Notes: generated from the letters alone by a model not told the origin. Counted from the first letter of the stretch, positions 29,675 through 39,343 are shown. The stretch: 64,000 nt of DNA from Sulfitobacter mediterraneus (GCF_016801775.1 NZ_CP069004.1:1922001-1986000), one strand, 5' to 3'. Translations and numbers: made by a program.

Positions 29675-30017
29675 TTCGCCACCTCTTTTTTTATCCGGGT
29701 CGGGCGGCGTATTCACCACCAAACATGGAAGCCTGCACTAAAAGGCGTGGGGCGACCCAGCGCCTATACTAGATATGGTGCGGGCAGCGGGCGCATCTGG
29801 CAACCCCTTTTCTGGGGATAACCACAATTCGTAGGGGATAACTCCAATATCTTGTGTGTAAGTCGGCCCGAACACCAAAATAACGCGGTGCATCTCTTCA
29901 TTTGGCAAGAAAAACTCAAGAACAACAAAACACCCGGACGCCACGGGGGCGGTCCGGGTGATCATTCTCAATCTGCAATATACAGAATGGCGCGGCAGCG
30001 CCGCCTTTGGGTTGCGT
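29675..30017. other. 343-base non-coding stretch upstream of the YbjN gene
   Basis: No gene seen. It holds two direct GGGGATAA copies (29814-29821 and 29834-29841), the terminator-like hairpin of the UbiK gene at 29928-29960, and presumably the promoter for the YbjN gene. Base composition is slightly more AT-rich than the genes around it. Confidence 0.6.
29928..29960 (-). terminator. Terminator of the UbiK-family gene
   Basis: CACCCGGAC / GTCCGGGTG form a perfect 9-bp stem with a 12-base loop. On the minus strand it is followed by TTTTGTTGTTCTTG, a broken T-tract. It lies 58 bases past the UbiK stop. Confidence 0.65.
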
Positions 30018-30257
30018 TTACTTGGCCTCAAGCGCGTCCAGACGCGCCTTGAGCGCCTCGTTCTCTTCGCGCGCCTTCTGGGCCATCGCCCGCACCGCGT
30101 CAAACTCTTCGCGCGTCACAAAATCGCGGTCCGCCAGCCAGCGGTCCATCATGCCTTTCATGGCGGTTTCCGCTTCGTCCTTTGCGCCCTGTGCCACGCC
30201 CATGGCGTTGGTCATCATCTGGCTGATATCGTCAAAAATCTTGTTACGGGTTTGCAT
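30018..30257 (-). CDS. ubiK: UbiK family ubiquinone accessory factor (BMFP protein)
   Basis: A 79-residue protein of the BMFP/YqiC family. The N-terminal half is an amphipathic helix that can bind membranes, and the C-terminal half ([21 protein letters not shown]) is a trimerising coiled coil. In Enterobacteria UbiK assists the UbiJ-based complex that makes ubiquinone. [10 protein letters not shown] is the usual start in Rhodobacterales. Divergent from lgt. Confidence 0.85.
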   Translation of the reverse strand: MQTRNKIFDDISQMMTNAMGVAQGAKDEAETAMKGMMDRWLADRDFVTREEFDAVRAMAQKAREENEALKARLDALEAK

Positions 30258-30353
30258 GTCTGGTCTCCGGCGCTTTGTGTTGATCCTTATATGGGGTCTC
30301 GGTGCGCCGCTCGCAAGGTTGACTTCCTCGGCCCATCACGCTCAATCAGCGCC

Positions 30354-31232
30354 ATGACCGCTATGATCCCCTTTCCCGATATCGCCCCCGAGATCTTCAC
30401 TGTGTCTCTTTTTGGTATGTCTTTTGCCCTGCGGTGGTATGCGCTGGCCTATATCGCAGGGATCGTCATCGGCTGGCGGCTTGTCGTGCGCACGATCCGC
30501 AAGCCAGAGCTTTGGCGCAGCAATACCCCCCCAATGACCGCGCAGCAGGTCGAAGATATGTTGTTCTGGGTCATTCTGGGGGTCATTCTGGGCGGGCGCT
30601 TGGGATATGTCCTATTTTATCAACCCGCGCATTATCTCGCCAATCCCGGCCAGATCCTACAGGTCTGGCAGGGCGGTATGTCGTTTCATGGCGGTGCACT
30701 TGGCGTGATCATCGCCGCCTTTGCCTATACCCAGCGCCACGCCATCCCCAAACTGCCAACCGCCGATATGATCTGCCTCGGCCTTGCCCCCGGCCTTTTG
30801 CTGGGGCGGATTGCGAATTTCATCAACGCTGAGCTTTGGGGGCGTCCAACCGATCTGCCTTGGGGCGTGGCCTTCCCGACCGAAGCTGCGCAGTTTTGCC
30901 CGGAGGTGGCTGGCATCTGCGCCCGGCACCCCTCGCAGCTTTATGAGGCGCTGCTCGAAGGGTTGATCCTTGGGGGCGTGATCCTCTGGCTGGCATGGCG
31001 GCGCGGCGCGCTGAAGCGTGGCGGCGTGATTTGCGGGACATTCCTTGCCGGATACGGCGCGGCACGATTTGCGGTCGAATTTGTCCGCCAGCCGGATGCG
31101 CAATTTGTCTCGGATGGCAACCCATTGGGCCTTGCATGGCAGCTTGGCGAATTTGGCCTGACCATGGGCCAGATCCTGAGCCTGCCGATGATCGCTGTCG
31201 GCCTGTTCTTGATCTTCCGCGCCCGCCCATGA
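30354..31232 (+). CDS. lgt: Prolipoprotein diacylglyceryl transferase
   Basis: A 292-residue inner-membrane enzyme with seven predicted membrane segments. It transfers diacylglycerol from phosphatidylglycerol to the lipobox cysteine. The HGGALG segment, the signature [17 protein letters not shown] and the PSQLYEA motif are present. ATG at 30354 is chosen, with a second in-frame ATG nine bases on. Its stop overlaps the start of the next gene by ATGA, and the three-gene order lgt-methyltransferase-pgeF is common in alphaproteobacteria. Confidence 0.95.
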   Translation: MTAMIPFPDIAPEIFTVSLFGMSFALRWYALAYIAGIVIGWRLVVRTIRKPELWRSNTPPMTAQQVEDMLFWVILGVILGGRLGYVLFYQPAHYLANPGQILQVWQGGMSFHGGALGVIIAAFAYTQRHAIPKLPTADMICLGLAPGLLLGRIANFINAELWGRPTDLPWGVAFPTEAAQFCPEVAGICARHPSQLYEALLEGLILGGVILWLAWRRGALKRGGVICGTFLAGYGAARFAVEFVRQPDAQFVSDGNPLGLAWQLGEFGLTMGQILSLPMIAVGLFLIFRARP

Positions 31233-32290
31233 CCCTCAAGGACCATATCCTCGCGCGGATCGCGGCCGAAGGACCGATGCGTCTGGACGATTATATGTCC
31301 ACCTGCTTGCTGCACCCGACGCTGGGTTATTACACCAGCCAAACGCCATTTGGACAAAGCGGTGATTTTGTCACGGCACCAGAAATCAGCCAGATGTTTG
31401 GCGAATTGATCGGCCTTGCCTTGGCGCAGGCCTGGCTGGAACAAGGTGCACCCAATCCCTTTACCCTGGCCGAGCTTGGACCGGGCCGCGGCACATTAAT
31501 GGCCGACCTGCTGCGGGCTGCAAGACAGGTGCCGGGCTTTCTGGATGCGGCTGAGGTCATCTTGATCGAGGCCTCCCCCGCATTGCAATCCGTGCAGCAA
31601 GAAACCCTCAACCCGCATCCCGTGCGCTGGCTGGACAGTATAGCAGACCTGCCCGAACAACCGCTGTTCCTCATCGCCAATGAATTCTTCGACGCCCTGC
31701 CGATCCGGCAGTTTCAACGCGCCGGGCCCAACTGGCGCGAGCGTAACATCGGCACAGAGGGCGGCACGCTGACCATGGGCCTTGGCCCTGCCCAACCGTG
31801 CCCTGGCCTGAGTTTCCGCCTCGATGATACCAAAGACGGTGATCTAATTGAGACCTGCCCAGCAGCCGGACCCATTGCAGAACAGATTGCCAGCCGCATC
31901 GCCGCCAGAGGCGGCGCAGCGCTGATCGTTGACTATGGCGACTGGCGCAGTCTGGGTGACACGCTTCAGGCCGTTCAGAATCACGAATCCGTTGATCCGC
32001 TCTCCTCTCCTGGCCTTGCAGACCTGACCGCCCATGTCGATTTCGAAGCGCTGGCCATGGCCGCGTCCGGTTGCGCCTATAGCCGCGTCACCGCTCAAGG
32101 GGTGTTTCTCGAACGTCTTGGCATCACCCAAAGAGCGCAGCAACTGGCCCGCGCGCTCAGCGGATCGGCACTCGAAAACCATATTGCCGCACATCGCCGG
32201 TTGACGCATCCCGCAGAAATGGGAAACCTGTTTAAAGTGATGGCGCTCTTTCCCAAGGGCGGCACACCGCCTCCGGGATTGGATCCATGA
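31229..32290 (+). CDS. SAM-dependent methyltransferase, NDUFAF7/MidA family
   Basis: A 353-residue protein of the family that includes mitochondrial MidA/NDUFAF7, which dimethylates an arginine of complex I subunit NDUFS2. The SAM site is [26 protein letters not shown] and [16 protein letters not shown] near the N-terminus, and ANEFFDALP, are family signatures. A role in NADH dehydrogenase assembly is likely by analogy. Translationally coupled to lgt and to pgeF by ATGA overlaps at each end. Confidence 0.92.
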   Translation: MTLKDHILARIAAEGPMRLDDYMSTCLLHPTLGYYTSQTPFGQSGDFVTAPEISQMFGELIGLALAQAWLEQGAPNPFTLAELGPGRGTLMADLLRAARQVPGFLDAAEVILIEASPALQSVQQETLNPHPVRWLDSIADLPEQPLFLIANEFFDALPIRQFQRAGPNWRERNIGTEGGTLTMGLGPAQPCPGLSFRLDDTKDGDLIETCPAAGPIAEQIASRIAARGGAALIVDYGDWRSLGDTLQAVQNHESVDPLSSPGLADLTAHVDFEALAMAASGCAYSRVTAQGVFLERLGITQRAQQLARALSGSALENHIAAHRRLTHPAEMGNLFKVMALFPKGGTPPPGLDP

Positions 32291-33042
32291 CACTCGAGAT
32301 TCTGACAACTGACAGCCTTGCCCCCCTGCGCCACGGGTTCTTCACCCGCAAGGGCGGTGCGTCTTCTGGCGTGTTTGCCGGATTGAATTGCGGTCAGGGC
32401 AGTTCTGACCAGTCCGAGATCGTCACCATTAACCGCGCCCGCGTGGCAGATGCCATGGGTGTGGCGCCAGATTGCCTCTTGGGGGTGCATCAGGTGCACT
32501 CTGCCGACGTTGTCACTGTCACCACCGCCACCAAAGACAAACCACGGGCCGATGCCTTGGTGACCGATACACCCGGACTTGCCCTGTCGATCCTGACCGC
32601 CGATTGCCAACCCGTTCTATTTGCCGACCCAGATGCCGGTGTCATCGGTGCCGCCCACGCGGGCTGGCGCGGGACGCTGGACGGCGTGTTACAAGCGACC
32701 GTGGATGCGATGGTCAAACTTGGTGCAACGGCTGGCAACATCACAGCCGTCATCGGCCCCTCCATCAGCCAACGCGCCTATGAGGTGGGGCCGGAGTTCT
32801 TTGAGGATTTTCTGGCCGAAGATCCCGACTATGCCCGCTATTTCGCCCAGGGTGAGGCAGATCGGATGCAGTTTGATTTGCCCGGATTTGGGCTGAACCG
32901 CCTGCGGGCTGCTGGTGTGGGCCATGCCGAATGGACGCGGCATTGTACCTATAGTGATCCTGACCGGTTTTATTCCTACAGGCGCACGACCCACGCCAAA
33001 GAAGCCGATTATGGGCGTCTGATTGCCTGCATCACTCTCTGA
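32287..33042 (+). CDS. pgeF: Multicopper-type polyphenol oxidase / purine nucleoside phosphorylase PgeF
   Basis: A 251-residue YfiH/LACC1-family protein. The three zinc ligands match E. coli YfiH in number: His71, Cys107 and His124, in HQVHSAD, ILTADCQPV and AAHAGWRG. The family was long called laccase; known members act on purine nucleosides, and YfiH removes wrongly added L-Ser from peptidoglycan precursors. Last gene of the lgt operon; an imperfect hairpin follows directly. Confidence 0.92.
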   Translation: MTLEILTTDSLAPLRHGFFTRKGGASSGVFAGLNCGQGSSDQSEIVTINRARVADAMGVAPDCLLGVHQVHSADVVTVTTATKDKPRADALVTDTPGLALSILTADCQPVLFADPDAGVIGAAHAGWRGTLDGVLQATVDAMVKLGATAGNITAVIGPSISQRAYEVGPEFFEDFLAEDPDYARYFAQGEADRMQFDLPGFGLNRLRAAGVGHAEWTRHCTYSDPDRFYSYRRTTHAKEADYGRLIACITL

Positions 33043-33045
33043 TCT

Positions 33046-33082
33046 GGGCAGGATTGGGGCGAAATCTGCCCCAGACCTGCCC
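33046..33082 (+). terminator. Hairpin after pgeF
   Basis: GGGCAGG / CCTGCCC (7 bp) and GGGGC / GCCCC (5 bp), separated by a 3-base internal bulge on each side, with loop GAAATCT. No T-run follows, so it could be a factor-dependent terminator or an mRNA 3'-stabilising structure. Confidence 0.5.
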
Positions 33083-33328
33083 AATTGCCTGATCCCAATC
33101 TGGAAACAATCCGAAATTTTCGACCGGATTGATGATTGAACGGCCGCATGGTCCATAAAAACAAGGGCGCCTGCCAATTGGGGCAAGCTGACCATAAAGC
33201 GGCAGGAATTGCGCCGGAGTTTTTTCAACTTTTTCTCAAATTGCCAAAAACCGGCCCGATTGACCCGCCATATTCATCCTCAAGCAAGGGCAAACGCCCA
33301 GAACAGAATGCACAAGAGGACCAGAGCC

Positions 33329-33472
33329 ATGAAAACCAACAAACGCTTCATCAAAGGTGTCGTCGAAGCCGCAGCCAAGAACGATACAGTGATGCCCTGG
33401 GCCCGCGGTGCACGCCGCGCTGCATTCATCGCCAAGCGCAACGCCGCAGCGCCGCAGCGCAAAAGCGCCTAA
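33329..33472 (+). CDS. Small, very basic protein of Rhodobacterales
   Basis: A 47-residue protein beginning MKTNKRFIKGVVEAAAK and ending RNAAAPQRKSA, with roughly a quarter Lys/Arg. AAGAGGA precedes the ATG by nine bases and a strong terminator follows, so it is a self-contained transcription unit. I recall near-identical small proteins in other Roseobacters, with no known function. The basic charge suggests nucleic-acid or ribosome binding, which is inference. Confidence 0.75.
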   Translation: MKTNKRFIKGVVEAAAKNDTVMPWARGARRAAFIAKRNAAAPQRKSA

Positions 33473-33779
33473 CGCAGAGATCTCCCTCCCGGTTACCGGG
33501 ATTTGAACGTTCCCTCGTTCAGAACGCCCCGCATGTGTTGATTCGCATGCGGGGCGTTTTTGTCTGCAAATGTGGCAAATCCATCCACAATTAAGGAAAC
33601 AGTAAGGCAACCCCCCTCAAAATTGGGAAAGAAAGAGGCGTCAATGTCCCCGGTTTTTTGACAATCACGGGCTTGGGCTGCGATTTTCGCTGCAATGACG
33701 ACATGAGATGACACCTGTTATTTCCGTGGTTGTCGGTGGGGGCCGACACGGATGTGACCAACCTGAGAAAGGTTTTCGC
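33473..33779. other. 307-base stretch between the small basic protein and the Hint protein
   Basis: No gene seen. It holds the terminator at 33523-33561 and a small hairpin (TGTCGG / CCGACA, 33731-33748) about 30 bases before the Hint start. The remainder should hold the Hint promoter, without a site I can name. Confidence 0.6.
33523..33561 (+). terminator. Terminator of the small basic protein gene
   Basis: CGCCCCGCATG / CATGCGGGGCG, an 11-bp perfect stem with a 10-base loop, followed by TTTTTG. Confidence 0.93.
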
Positions 33780-34580
33780 ATGACATTGAACGCATACCGC
33801 AGCACCGGTGCGACATCCGCAGGACTGTCACAGCCGGGCTTTGCCCAATACCCACCGGCACAGCGTGGCGGGCGCGGCACATCGCCCGTGCCCATGCGCA
33901 GTTTTGAAATTGCCGCGCTGCGCAAAGACGGATCGCTGTTCATCGGCCAAGATCGTGCGCCTGCCCTATCCTTGTTTGAATCCGCCTTCACCGCCTTTGC
34001 CCGTGGCACTGTCATCCAGACCGAAATCGGCGGCATCGCCGTGGAAGACCTGCAACCGGGCGATATGGTCAACACCTCCTCGGGCGAGCCGGCACCCGTG
34101 ATCTGGATCGGATCCAGCAGCTTTGTCCCTGCCGACGCAGGCCGCCGGATGCCATTGATGCGCATCATGGCGGACAGTTTCGGCCCGGCGCGCCCCTCGT
34201 CTTTCCTGACTGTGGGACCGGGCGCGCGTATTCTCAAGACGCCGCATCACCTGCGCGGCGAGGCTGGCGAAACCAGGCTGCTGACCCCGGTGCGGGAATT
34301 TGTGGATGGTGTGAATGTGATTGAAGTGGTGCCACCGACGCCGGTGCGCCTGTTCCACATTTGCCTGACCCGCCATGCGGCGATCAATGCAGGCGGGCTG
34401 GAGATGGAGACATTTCACCCCGGTGCCCATGCGATGCGGGCAACGTCATCCTCCTTACGGGACCGATTCCTGGAAATGTTTCCGCAGATCGACACCTTGG
34501 CCGATTTTGGGCCTCTGGCACATCCCCGCGCACCCGAAGCGGGTTTGGACACCGGAACCGTTCAGGCGCTTCAGGCCTGA
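33780..34580 (+). CDS. Hint-domain protein without the catalytic cysteine
   Basis: A 266-residue protein. Residues ~70-210 match the Hint_2 domain common in Rhodobacterales (ARGTVIQTE, VEDLQPGDMVNT, then WIGSS and LLTPVREFV-type strands). In typical members the domain begins CFARGT; here Ala72 sits where the nucleophilic Cys belongs (AFARGT), so autoproteolysis or splicing at this junction is unlikely. There is no signal peptide. The start at 33780 has TGAGAAAGG upstream. Its last 10 bases overlap lrp, convergently. Function is unknown; such proteins are often linked to secreted or surface adhesins. Confidence 0.8.
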   Translation: MTLNAYRSTGATSAGLSQPGFAQYPPAQRGGRGTSPVPMRSFEIAALRKDGSLFIGQDRAPALSLFESAFTAFARGTVIQTEIGGIAVEDLQPGDMVNTSSGEPAPVIWIGSSSFVPADAGRRMPLMRIMADSFGPARPSSFLTVGPGARILKTPHHLRGEAGETRLLTPVREFVDGVNVIEVVPPTPVRLFHICLTRHAAINAGGLEMETFHPGAHAMRATSSSLRDRFLEMFPQIDTLADFGPLAHPRAPEAGLDTGTVQALQA

Positions 34581-35071
34581 GTTTCGAGCCGCTGTTCCAA
34601 AACATCAAAGGGAACGCCAGGGTCATCCTTGGCGCCCCGGATCACCAGGCTGGTTTTGACACTGGCCACATTGGGTGTGGTCAACAAGTCACCGGTGAGA
34701 AAGCTTTGAAAGCTGGACAGGTCCGGCGCCACGCATTTGAGGATGAAATCCACCTCGCCGTTGAGCATGTGGCATTCACGCACCAGCGGCCATTCGCGGC
34801 ATTTTGCTTCGAAGGCACTCAGATCAACTTCGGCCTGGCTGGCCAGCCCCACCATCGCAAACACCTGCACCTCAAAGCCCAACTCGCGGGCGTCAACATC
34901 GGCATGGTAACCCTTGATGTACCCCTGTTCCTCGAGGGTACGCACCCGGCGCAGACAGGGCGGCGCGGAAATACCAACCCGTTTGGCCAATTCAACGTTG
35001 GTCATCCGACCGTCCGCCTGCAATTCAGCCAGAATTTTCCGATCAATCGGATCAAGCCGTGTGCCTGCCAT
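34571..35071 (-). CDS. lrp: Lrp/AsnC family transcriptional regulator
   Basis: A 166-residue regulator with a helix-turn-helix at ~10-55 (DPIDRKILAELQADGR, then RVGISAPPCLRRVRTLEEQGYI) and a C-terminal RAM ligand domain. The start MAGTRLDP at 35071 is set by AAAGGGG upstream. It lies divergent from trxB, an arrangement conserved across Rhizobiales and Rhodobacterales; direct control of trxB is not shown. It likely responds to amino acids. Confidence 0.93.
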   Translation of the reverse strand: MAGTRLDPIDRKILAELQADGRMTNVELAKRVGISAPPCLRRVRTLEEQGYIKGYHADVDARELGFEVQVFAMVGLASQAEVDLSAFEAKCREWPLVRECHMLNGEVDFILKCVAPDLSSFQSFLTGDLLTTPNVASVKTSLVIRGAKDDPGVPFDVLEQRLETQA

Positions 35072-35355
35072 GTTTGCCCCTTTCAAGATTGCGATTCTTA
35101 TAGCAGCGCCAGTGGCGCACGCAATATTGTTTCGCATTCACGCAAGATTCTTTCTGCGATGTCTGAACACCCCGACTTGAGCACCAAGATGCACCCATTG
35201 ATCTTTGGCGCTAACAGCTTGGGTTTGCGGCTGATAATCGGATTTCTGTCGCAGGTAAAGCGGCCTTGGCTCCCTATCCGGAATCTTCAGGGGTTTAAGC
35301 AGGCCGCCGCCATGGCTATATCGGGCGGGCTGCAATTGATCTTCGGGGGTGCCAT

Positions 35356-36360
35356 ATGGCCGAGACACGCAAAACCAAAGTTCTGATCATCGGCTCAGGC
35401 CCAGCGGGATATACCGCAGGCGTTTATGCCAGCCGCGCCATGCTGGAGCCTATCTTGGTGCAGGGCATCGAACCTGGCGGCCAGTTGACCACCACAACAG
35501 AGGTCGAAAACTGGCCCGGCGATACCGAGGTGCAAGGGCCGGATCTGATGGTCCGCATGCAAGACCACGCAAAGGCGATGGGCACCGAAATCATCGGCGA
35601 TATTATCACCGATCTGGATCTGTCCAGCCGCCCCTTCCATGCGACAGGCGACAGCGGCACCACCTATGTGGCAGACGCGGTCATCCTTGCCACCGGCGCC
35701 CGTGCCAAATGGCTTGGCCTTGAGAGCGAAGAAAAGTTCAAAGGCTTTGGCGTATCTGCCTGTGCCACATGTGATGGCTTTTTCTATCGCGGTCAGGAGA
35801 TCGTCGTCATCGGCGGCGGCAACACCGCCGTGGAAGAGGCATTGTTCCTCACCAACTTTGCCTCCAAGGTCACGTTGATCCACCGCCGTGATGAGCTGCG
35901 GGCGGAAAAGATCCTGATCAACCGCTTGATGAAAAACCCCAAGATTGAGCCTCTCTGGTTCCATGAATTGGAAGAAGTTTACGGCACCGACAATCCGCTG
36001 GGCGTCGAAGGCGTCAAGGTCAAACACACCAAAACCGGCGAGATCACGGACATTCCGGCCAAGGGTGTTTTTGTTGCCATCGGTCACGCGCCTGCCAACG
36101 AATTGGTCAAAGATACGCTGGAGACCCACATGGGCGGCTATGTCGTGACCAAGCCTGATAGCACAGAAACGTCGATCCCCGGCGTGTTCGCTGCGGGTGA
36201 TCTGACAGACCACAAGTACCGCCAAGCGGTGACCAGTGCGGGCATGGGGTGTATGGCCGCGCTTGAAGCGGAGCGTTTCCTTGCCGAAGTCGGTGATGAC
36301 GAAGGCAAAGACACCTCCCTGCCGCTGGGTCACGGTGCAGAAGTAAAAGAGGGCGTTTAA
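35356..36360 (+). CDS. trxB: Thioredoxin reductase
   Basis: A 334-residue NADPH-dependent flavoenzyme. FAD motif [15 protein letters not shown] near the start, NADPH motif [10 protein letters not shown], and the redox-active CATC disulfide at Cys136/Cys139. The terminal [23 protein letters not shown] is the usual FAD-binding end, followed by ~45 residues. Starts at ATATGG; the 284-base upstream gap is shared with lrp. A strong terminator follows. Confidence 0.96.
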   Translation: MAETRKTKVLIIGSGPAGYTAGVYASRAMLEPILVQGIEPGGQLTTTTEVENWPGDTEVQGPDLMVRMQDHAKAMGTEIIGDIITDLDLSSRPFHATGDSGTTYVADAVILATGARAKWLGLESEEKFKGFGVSACATCDGFFYRGQEIVVIGGGNTAVEEALFLTNFASKVTLIHRRDELRAEKILINRLMKNPKIEPLWFHELEEVYGTDNPLGVEGVKVKHTKTGEITDIPAKGVFVAIGHAPANELVKDTLETHMGGYVVTKPDSTETSIPGVFAAGDLTDHKYRQAVTSAGMGCMAALEAERFLAEVGDDEGKDTSLPLGHGAEVKEGV

Positions 36361-36372
36361 CGCCAATTTAGA

Positions 36373-36416
36373 CGGTTTGGCGTGGTTTTTGCGCCAAACC
36401 GCGAACTTTTTCCTTT
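36373..36416 (+). terminator. trxB terminator
   Basis: CGGTTTGGCG / CGCCAAACCG form a 10-bp stem with a 9-base T-rich loop, followed within a few bases by ACTTTTTCCTTTTT. Confidence 0.85.
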
Positions 36417-36516
36417 TTGAAAGCTGTTTTTTCGAGCTTTGCTAGACATTTGTCTTATTGAAGGGGCATACCGCGCGGGAAAGTCGCGCTGCGACCTGAG
36501 GCAAAACGAGAAAACC

Positions 36517-38241
36517 ATGACAATGTTGAGCAATCTGGCCCCGATACCGGAGCTTTTTGTATCCTACGATTCCGCGCAGAAGATGAAACTTGAGGCGGCG
36601 GAACTGACCAGCCACGATCTGTCTCCGCGCCAGATTTGTGATCTTGAACTGTTGATGAATGGCGGGTTCAACCCGCTCAAAGGGTTCCTTTCCGAAGAAG
36701 ACTACAACGGTGTTGTTGAAAACATGCGGCTGGCCGACGGCAGCCTCTGGCCAATGCCGATCACGCTGGACGTCTCCGAAGACTTCGCCGCCTCGATCGA
36801 AGTGGGGCAAGATATCGCCCTGCGCGACCAAGAGGGCGTTATCCTTGGCACCATGACCGTGACCGACCGCTGGACGCCCGACAAATCGCGCGAGGCCGAG
36901 AAGGTTTTCGGCGCGGATGACGACACCCATCCAGCCGTGAACTACCTGCACAATCAAGCCGGCAGCGTCTATCTTGGCGGTCCGGTCACCGGCATCCAGC
37001 AACCGGTACACTATGATTTCCGTGCCCGCCGCGACACGCCAAACGAATTGCGCGCTTATTTCCGCAAGCTGGGCTGGCGCAAGATTGTGGCCTTCCAAAC
37101 CCGCAACCCCCTACACCGCGCCCATCAGGAACTGACGTTCCGCGCGGCCCGTGAGGCACAGGCGAACCTGCTGATCCATCCGGTGGTTGGCATGACCAAA
37201 CCGGGCGATGTGGATCACTTTACCCGCGTGCGCTGTTATGAGGCGGTGCTGGACAAGTACCCCGCCGCGACCACCAACATGTCTTTGCTGAACCTCGCCA
37301 TGCGTATGGCTGGCCCGCGTGAGGCCGTCTGGCACGGGTTGATCCGCAAGAACCACGGCTGCACACATTTCATCGTGGGCCGCGATCACGCTGGCCCCGG
37401 CAAAAATGCCAAGGGCGAAGATTTTTATGGCCCCTACGATGCACAGGATCTGTTCCGCGAGCATCAAGAGGAAATGGGCATCGAAATGGTCGACTTTAAG
37501 CACATGGTATATGTGCAGGAACGCGCCCAATACGAACCTGCCGACGAAATCCTAGACAAGGACGACGTGACGATCCTGAATATTTCGGGCACGGAGTTGC
37601 GCCGCCGCCTGCAAGAGGGTCTTGAGATCCCAGAATGGTTCTCTTTCCCCGAGGTAGTCAAAGAGCTGCGCCGCACCCGGCCGCCCCGCAGCCAGCAAGG
37701 CTTTACCGTGTTTTTTACCGGTTTCTCCGGCTCTGGCAAATCCACCGTCGCAAACGCTTTGATGGTCAAGCTGATGGAAATGGGCGGGCGCCCCGTGACC
37801 TTGTTGGACGGCGATATCGTGCGCAAAAACCTCAGCTCCGAACTGGGGTTCAGCAAGGAACACCGCGATCTCAACATCCGCCGCATCGGCTATGTCGCAT
37901 CTGAGATCACCAAGAACGGCGGCATCGCCATCTGTGCGCCGATCGCGCCCTATGCCACCACCCGCCGCGCCGTGCGCGAAGACGTCGAGAACTTTGGCGC
38001 CTTCGTCGAGGTGCATGTGGCCACCTCAATCGAGGAGTGCGAACGCCGCGACCGCAAGGGGCTCTACAAGCTGGCCCGCGAAGGCAAGATCAAGGAATTC
38101 ACCGGGATCTCAGACCCTTATGACGTCCCTGAAAGCCCGGAACTGCGACTGGAAACCGAAAATGTTGAGGTCGACAACTGCGCCCATCAGGTGTTGTTGA
38201 AGCTTGAAAGCATGGGTTTGATCAACGCGATGAGCCTCTGA
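36517..38241 (+). CDS. Bifunctional sulfate adenylyltransferase / APS kinase
   Basis: A 574-residue fusion of Sat (residues ~1-390) and CysC (~395-574). Sat has the QTRNPLHRAHQEL signature and the GRDHAGPG segment; the APS kinase has the P-loop GFSGSGKST at 402-410. The two steps make APS and then PAPS from sulfate for assimilation or sulfation. This homomeric Sat is the PRK05537-type fusion, distinct from the CysDN heterodimer. The start at 36517 is inside a longer open frame; no clear ribosome site. Monocistronic, with a terminator. Confidence 0.94.
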   Translation: MTMLSNLAPIPELFVSYDSAQKMKLEAAELTSHDLSPRQICDLELLMNGGFNPLKGFLSEEDYNGVVENMRLADGSLWPMPITLDVSEDFAASIEVGQDIALRDQEGVILGTMTVTDRWTPDKSREAEKVFGADDDTHPAVNYLHNQAGSVYLGGPVTGIQQPVHYDFRARRDTPNELRAYFRKLGWRKIVAFQTRNPLHRAHQELTFRAAREAQANLLIHPVVGMTKPGDVDHFTRVRCYEAVLDKYPAATTNMSLLNLAMRMAGPREAVWHGLIRKNHGCTHFIVGRDHAGPGKNAKGEDFYGPYDAQDLFREHQEEMGIEMVDFKHMVYVQERAQYEPADEILDKDDVTILNISGTELRRRLQEGLEIPEWFSFPEVVKELRRTRPPRSQQGFTVFFTGFSGSGKSTVANALMVKLMEMGGRPVTLLDGDIVRKNLSSELGFSKEHRDLNIRRIGYVASEITKNGGIAICAPIAPYATTRRAVREDVENFGAFVEVHVATSIEECERRDRKGLYKLAREGKIKEFTGISDPYDVPESPELRLETENVEVDNCAHQVLLKLESMGLINAMSL

Positions 38242-38257
38242 TCAGGCAACAGATCAC

Positions 38258-38290
38258 AAAAAAGGCCGCAGTTATCACTGCGGCCTTTTT
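38258..38290. terminator. Shared bidirectional terminator
   Basis: AGGCCGCAGT / ACTGCGGCCT stem with loop TATC, flanked by an A-run before and a T-run after, so it can stop both the sat-cysC transcript (plus) and the hsp20-DUF1150 transcript (minus). Confidence 0.92.
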
Positions 38291-38314
38291 CGTTTCTAAG
38301 GTCGGATCAAACGA

Positions 38315-38536
38315 TCAATGCACCATCACCGGCGCATAGTCGTGTTCACGGGCCAGATGAAAGGCCAGCTTGCGATTGCCAACAAGCGCCAGCTGCTGCC
38401 CCTGTGCGTCATGGACCGCGTAAAGCTGCTCTAGCCCTTCGGCCTGCGCACGTACCTCACGTGGCAGATCCGTGACCGCAATTGTTTTGACGTAAACGGT
38501 CCGGTCCTTGTTTGGCTGGGCGTTCATATTTTCCAT
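38315..38536 (-). CDS. DUF1150 family protein
   Basis: A 73-residue protein of the DUF1150 family, which is nearly always found next to a small heat-shock protein in alphaproteobacteria. The segment AEGLEQLYAVHDAQGQQLAL is the family core. Start MENMNAQP, four bases after the Hsp20 stop. Function unknown; co-expression with Hsp20 suggests a part in protein-quality control. Confidence 0.88.
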   Translation of the reverse strand: MENMNAQPNKDRTVYVKTIAVTDLPREVRAQAEGLEQLYAVHDAQGQQLALVGNRKLAFHLAREHDYAPVMVH

Positions 38537-38540
38537 TCGG

Positions 38541-38954
38541 CTACCCTTTCTTAATCGCGATTGTCTGTACAACTGTCTCAGGTTTGGCGCGGGTCAAGTC
38601 CACGTGCAGCAAACCGTTCTCCATCAGTGCCTCTCCAACCTCGACACCGTCCGCCAGAACGAAGGAGCGTTGGAATTGCCGAGCCGCAATGCCGCGGTGT
38701 AAAAAAACTCGTCCGGCGGAATCGTCGGTCTGACGGCCACGGATCACCAATTGGCGATCCTCCACGGTGATCGACAGATCATTATCGGCAAACCCGGCCA
38801 CGGCCAGAGTGATGCGATAGCTAAAATCAGATGTCTGTTCGATGTTGAACGGGGGATAGCCTTCGTTGCCACCTTTGGCAGTGCGTTCCAGCACCCGTTC
38901 CAGCTGTTCAAACCCCAACATATGGGGATAAGAGCCAAGCGTCATTTTTGTCAT
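38541..38954 (-). CDS. Small heat-shock protein, Hsp20 family
   Basis: A 137-residue alpha-crystallin-type chaperone of the IbpA class. The alpha-crystallin domain runs from about 37 to 125, including the strand YRITLAVAGF and the closing ENGLLHVDL-type motif. The family holds unfolded proteins for later refolding. Operon with DUF1150. No heat-shock promoter element such as a ROSE-type hairpin is clear in the ~165-base upstream gap, although part of that gap is AT-rich. Confidence 0.92.
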   Translation of the reverse strand: MTKMTLGSYPHMLGFEQLERVLERTAKGGNEGYPPFNIEQTSDFSYRITLAVAGFADNDLSITVEDRQLVIRGRQTDDSAGRVFLHRGIAARQFQRSFVLADGVEVGEALMENGLLHVDLTRAKPETVVQTIAIKKG

Positions 38955-39118
38955 GCGACACGTCCTTACGATCTCAAGCGACAGTCAAATACCAGGCCCC
39001 TGATGCGGCAACCCGTTAAAAAGAATATGGGGGCGCATTTGGCAGGGCGCAAGGGCTATGCGCGATCATGGCTAACCCCTATATTCAACGGACCGACGCC
39101 AAACGGAATCACCTGCCC

Positions 39119-39343
39119 ATGACCGACCCCCAAGATCTGTCGATGAAAAACGACGATGTGCTGCGCGTGGAACTGGAAGTGTTCCGGCGCGAGCACCGGG
39201 ATCTGGACGAGGCCATTCATGCGCTTGTGGATCGCAAAACCGGCGATCAACTGACCCTTCAGCGGCTGAAAAAGCGCAAACTGCGGCTAAAGGATCTGAT
39301 TGCCCAGATCGAAGACCGTCTGACCCCTGATATCATTGCCTAA
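39119..39343 (+). CDS. YdcH family (DUF465) protein
   Basis: A 74-residue helical protein with a long charged heptad-like helix ([19 protein letters not shown]) and the terminal [20 protein letters not shown], which is the DUF465 signature. Function unknown. The start is uncertain: an in-frame ATG at 39068 would add 17 residues and neither has a convincing ribosome site. 80 bases before purE. Confidence 0.85.
   Translation: MTDPQDLSMKNDDVLRVELEVFRREHRDLDEAIHALVDRKTGDQLTLQRLKKRKLRLKDLIAQIEDRLTPDIIA

Noticed and set aside
38955..39118. ROSE-type thermosensor before hsp20
   Set aside because: The region lacks a clear fold that would mask the ribosome site, so I do not claim it.
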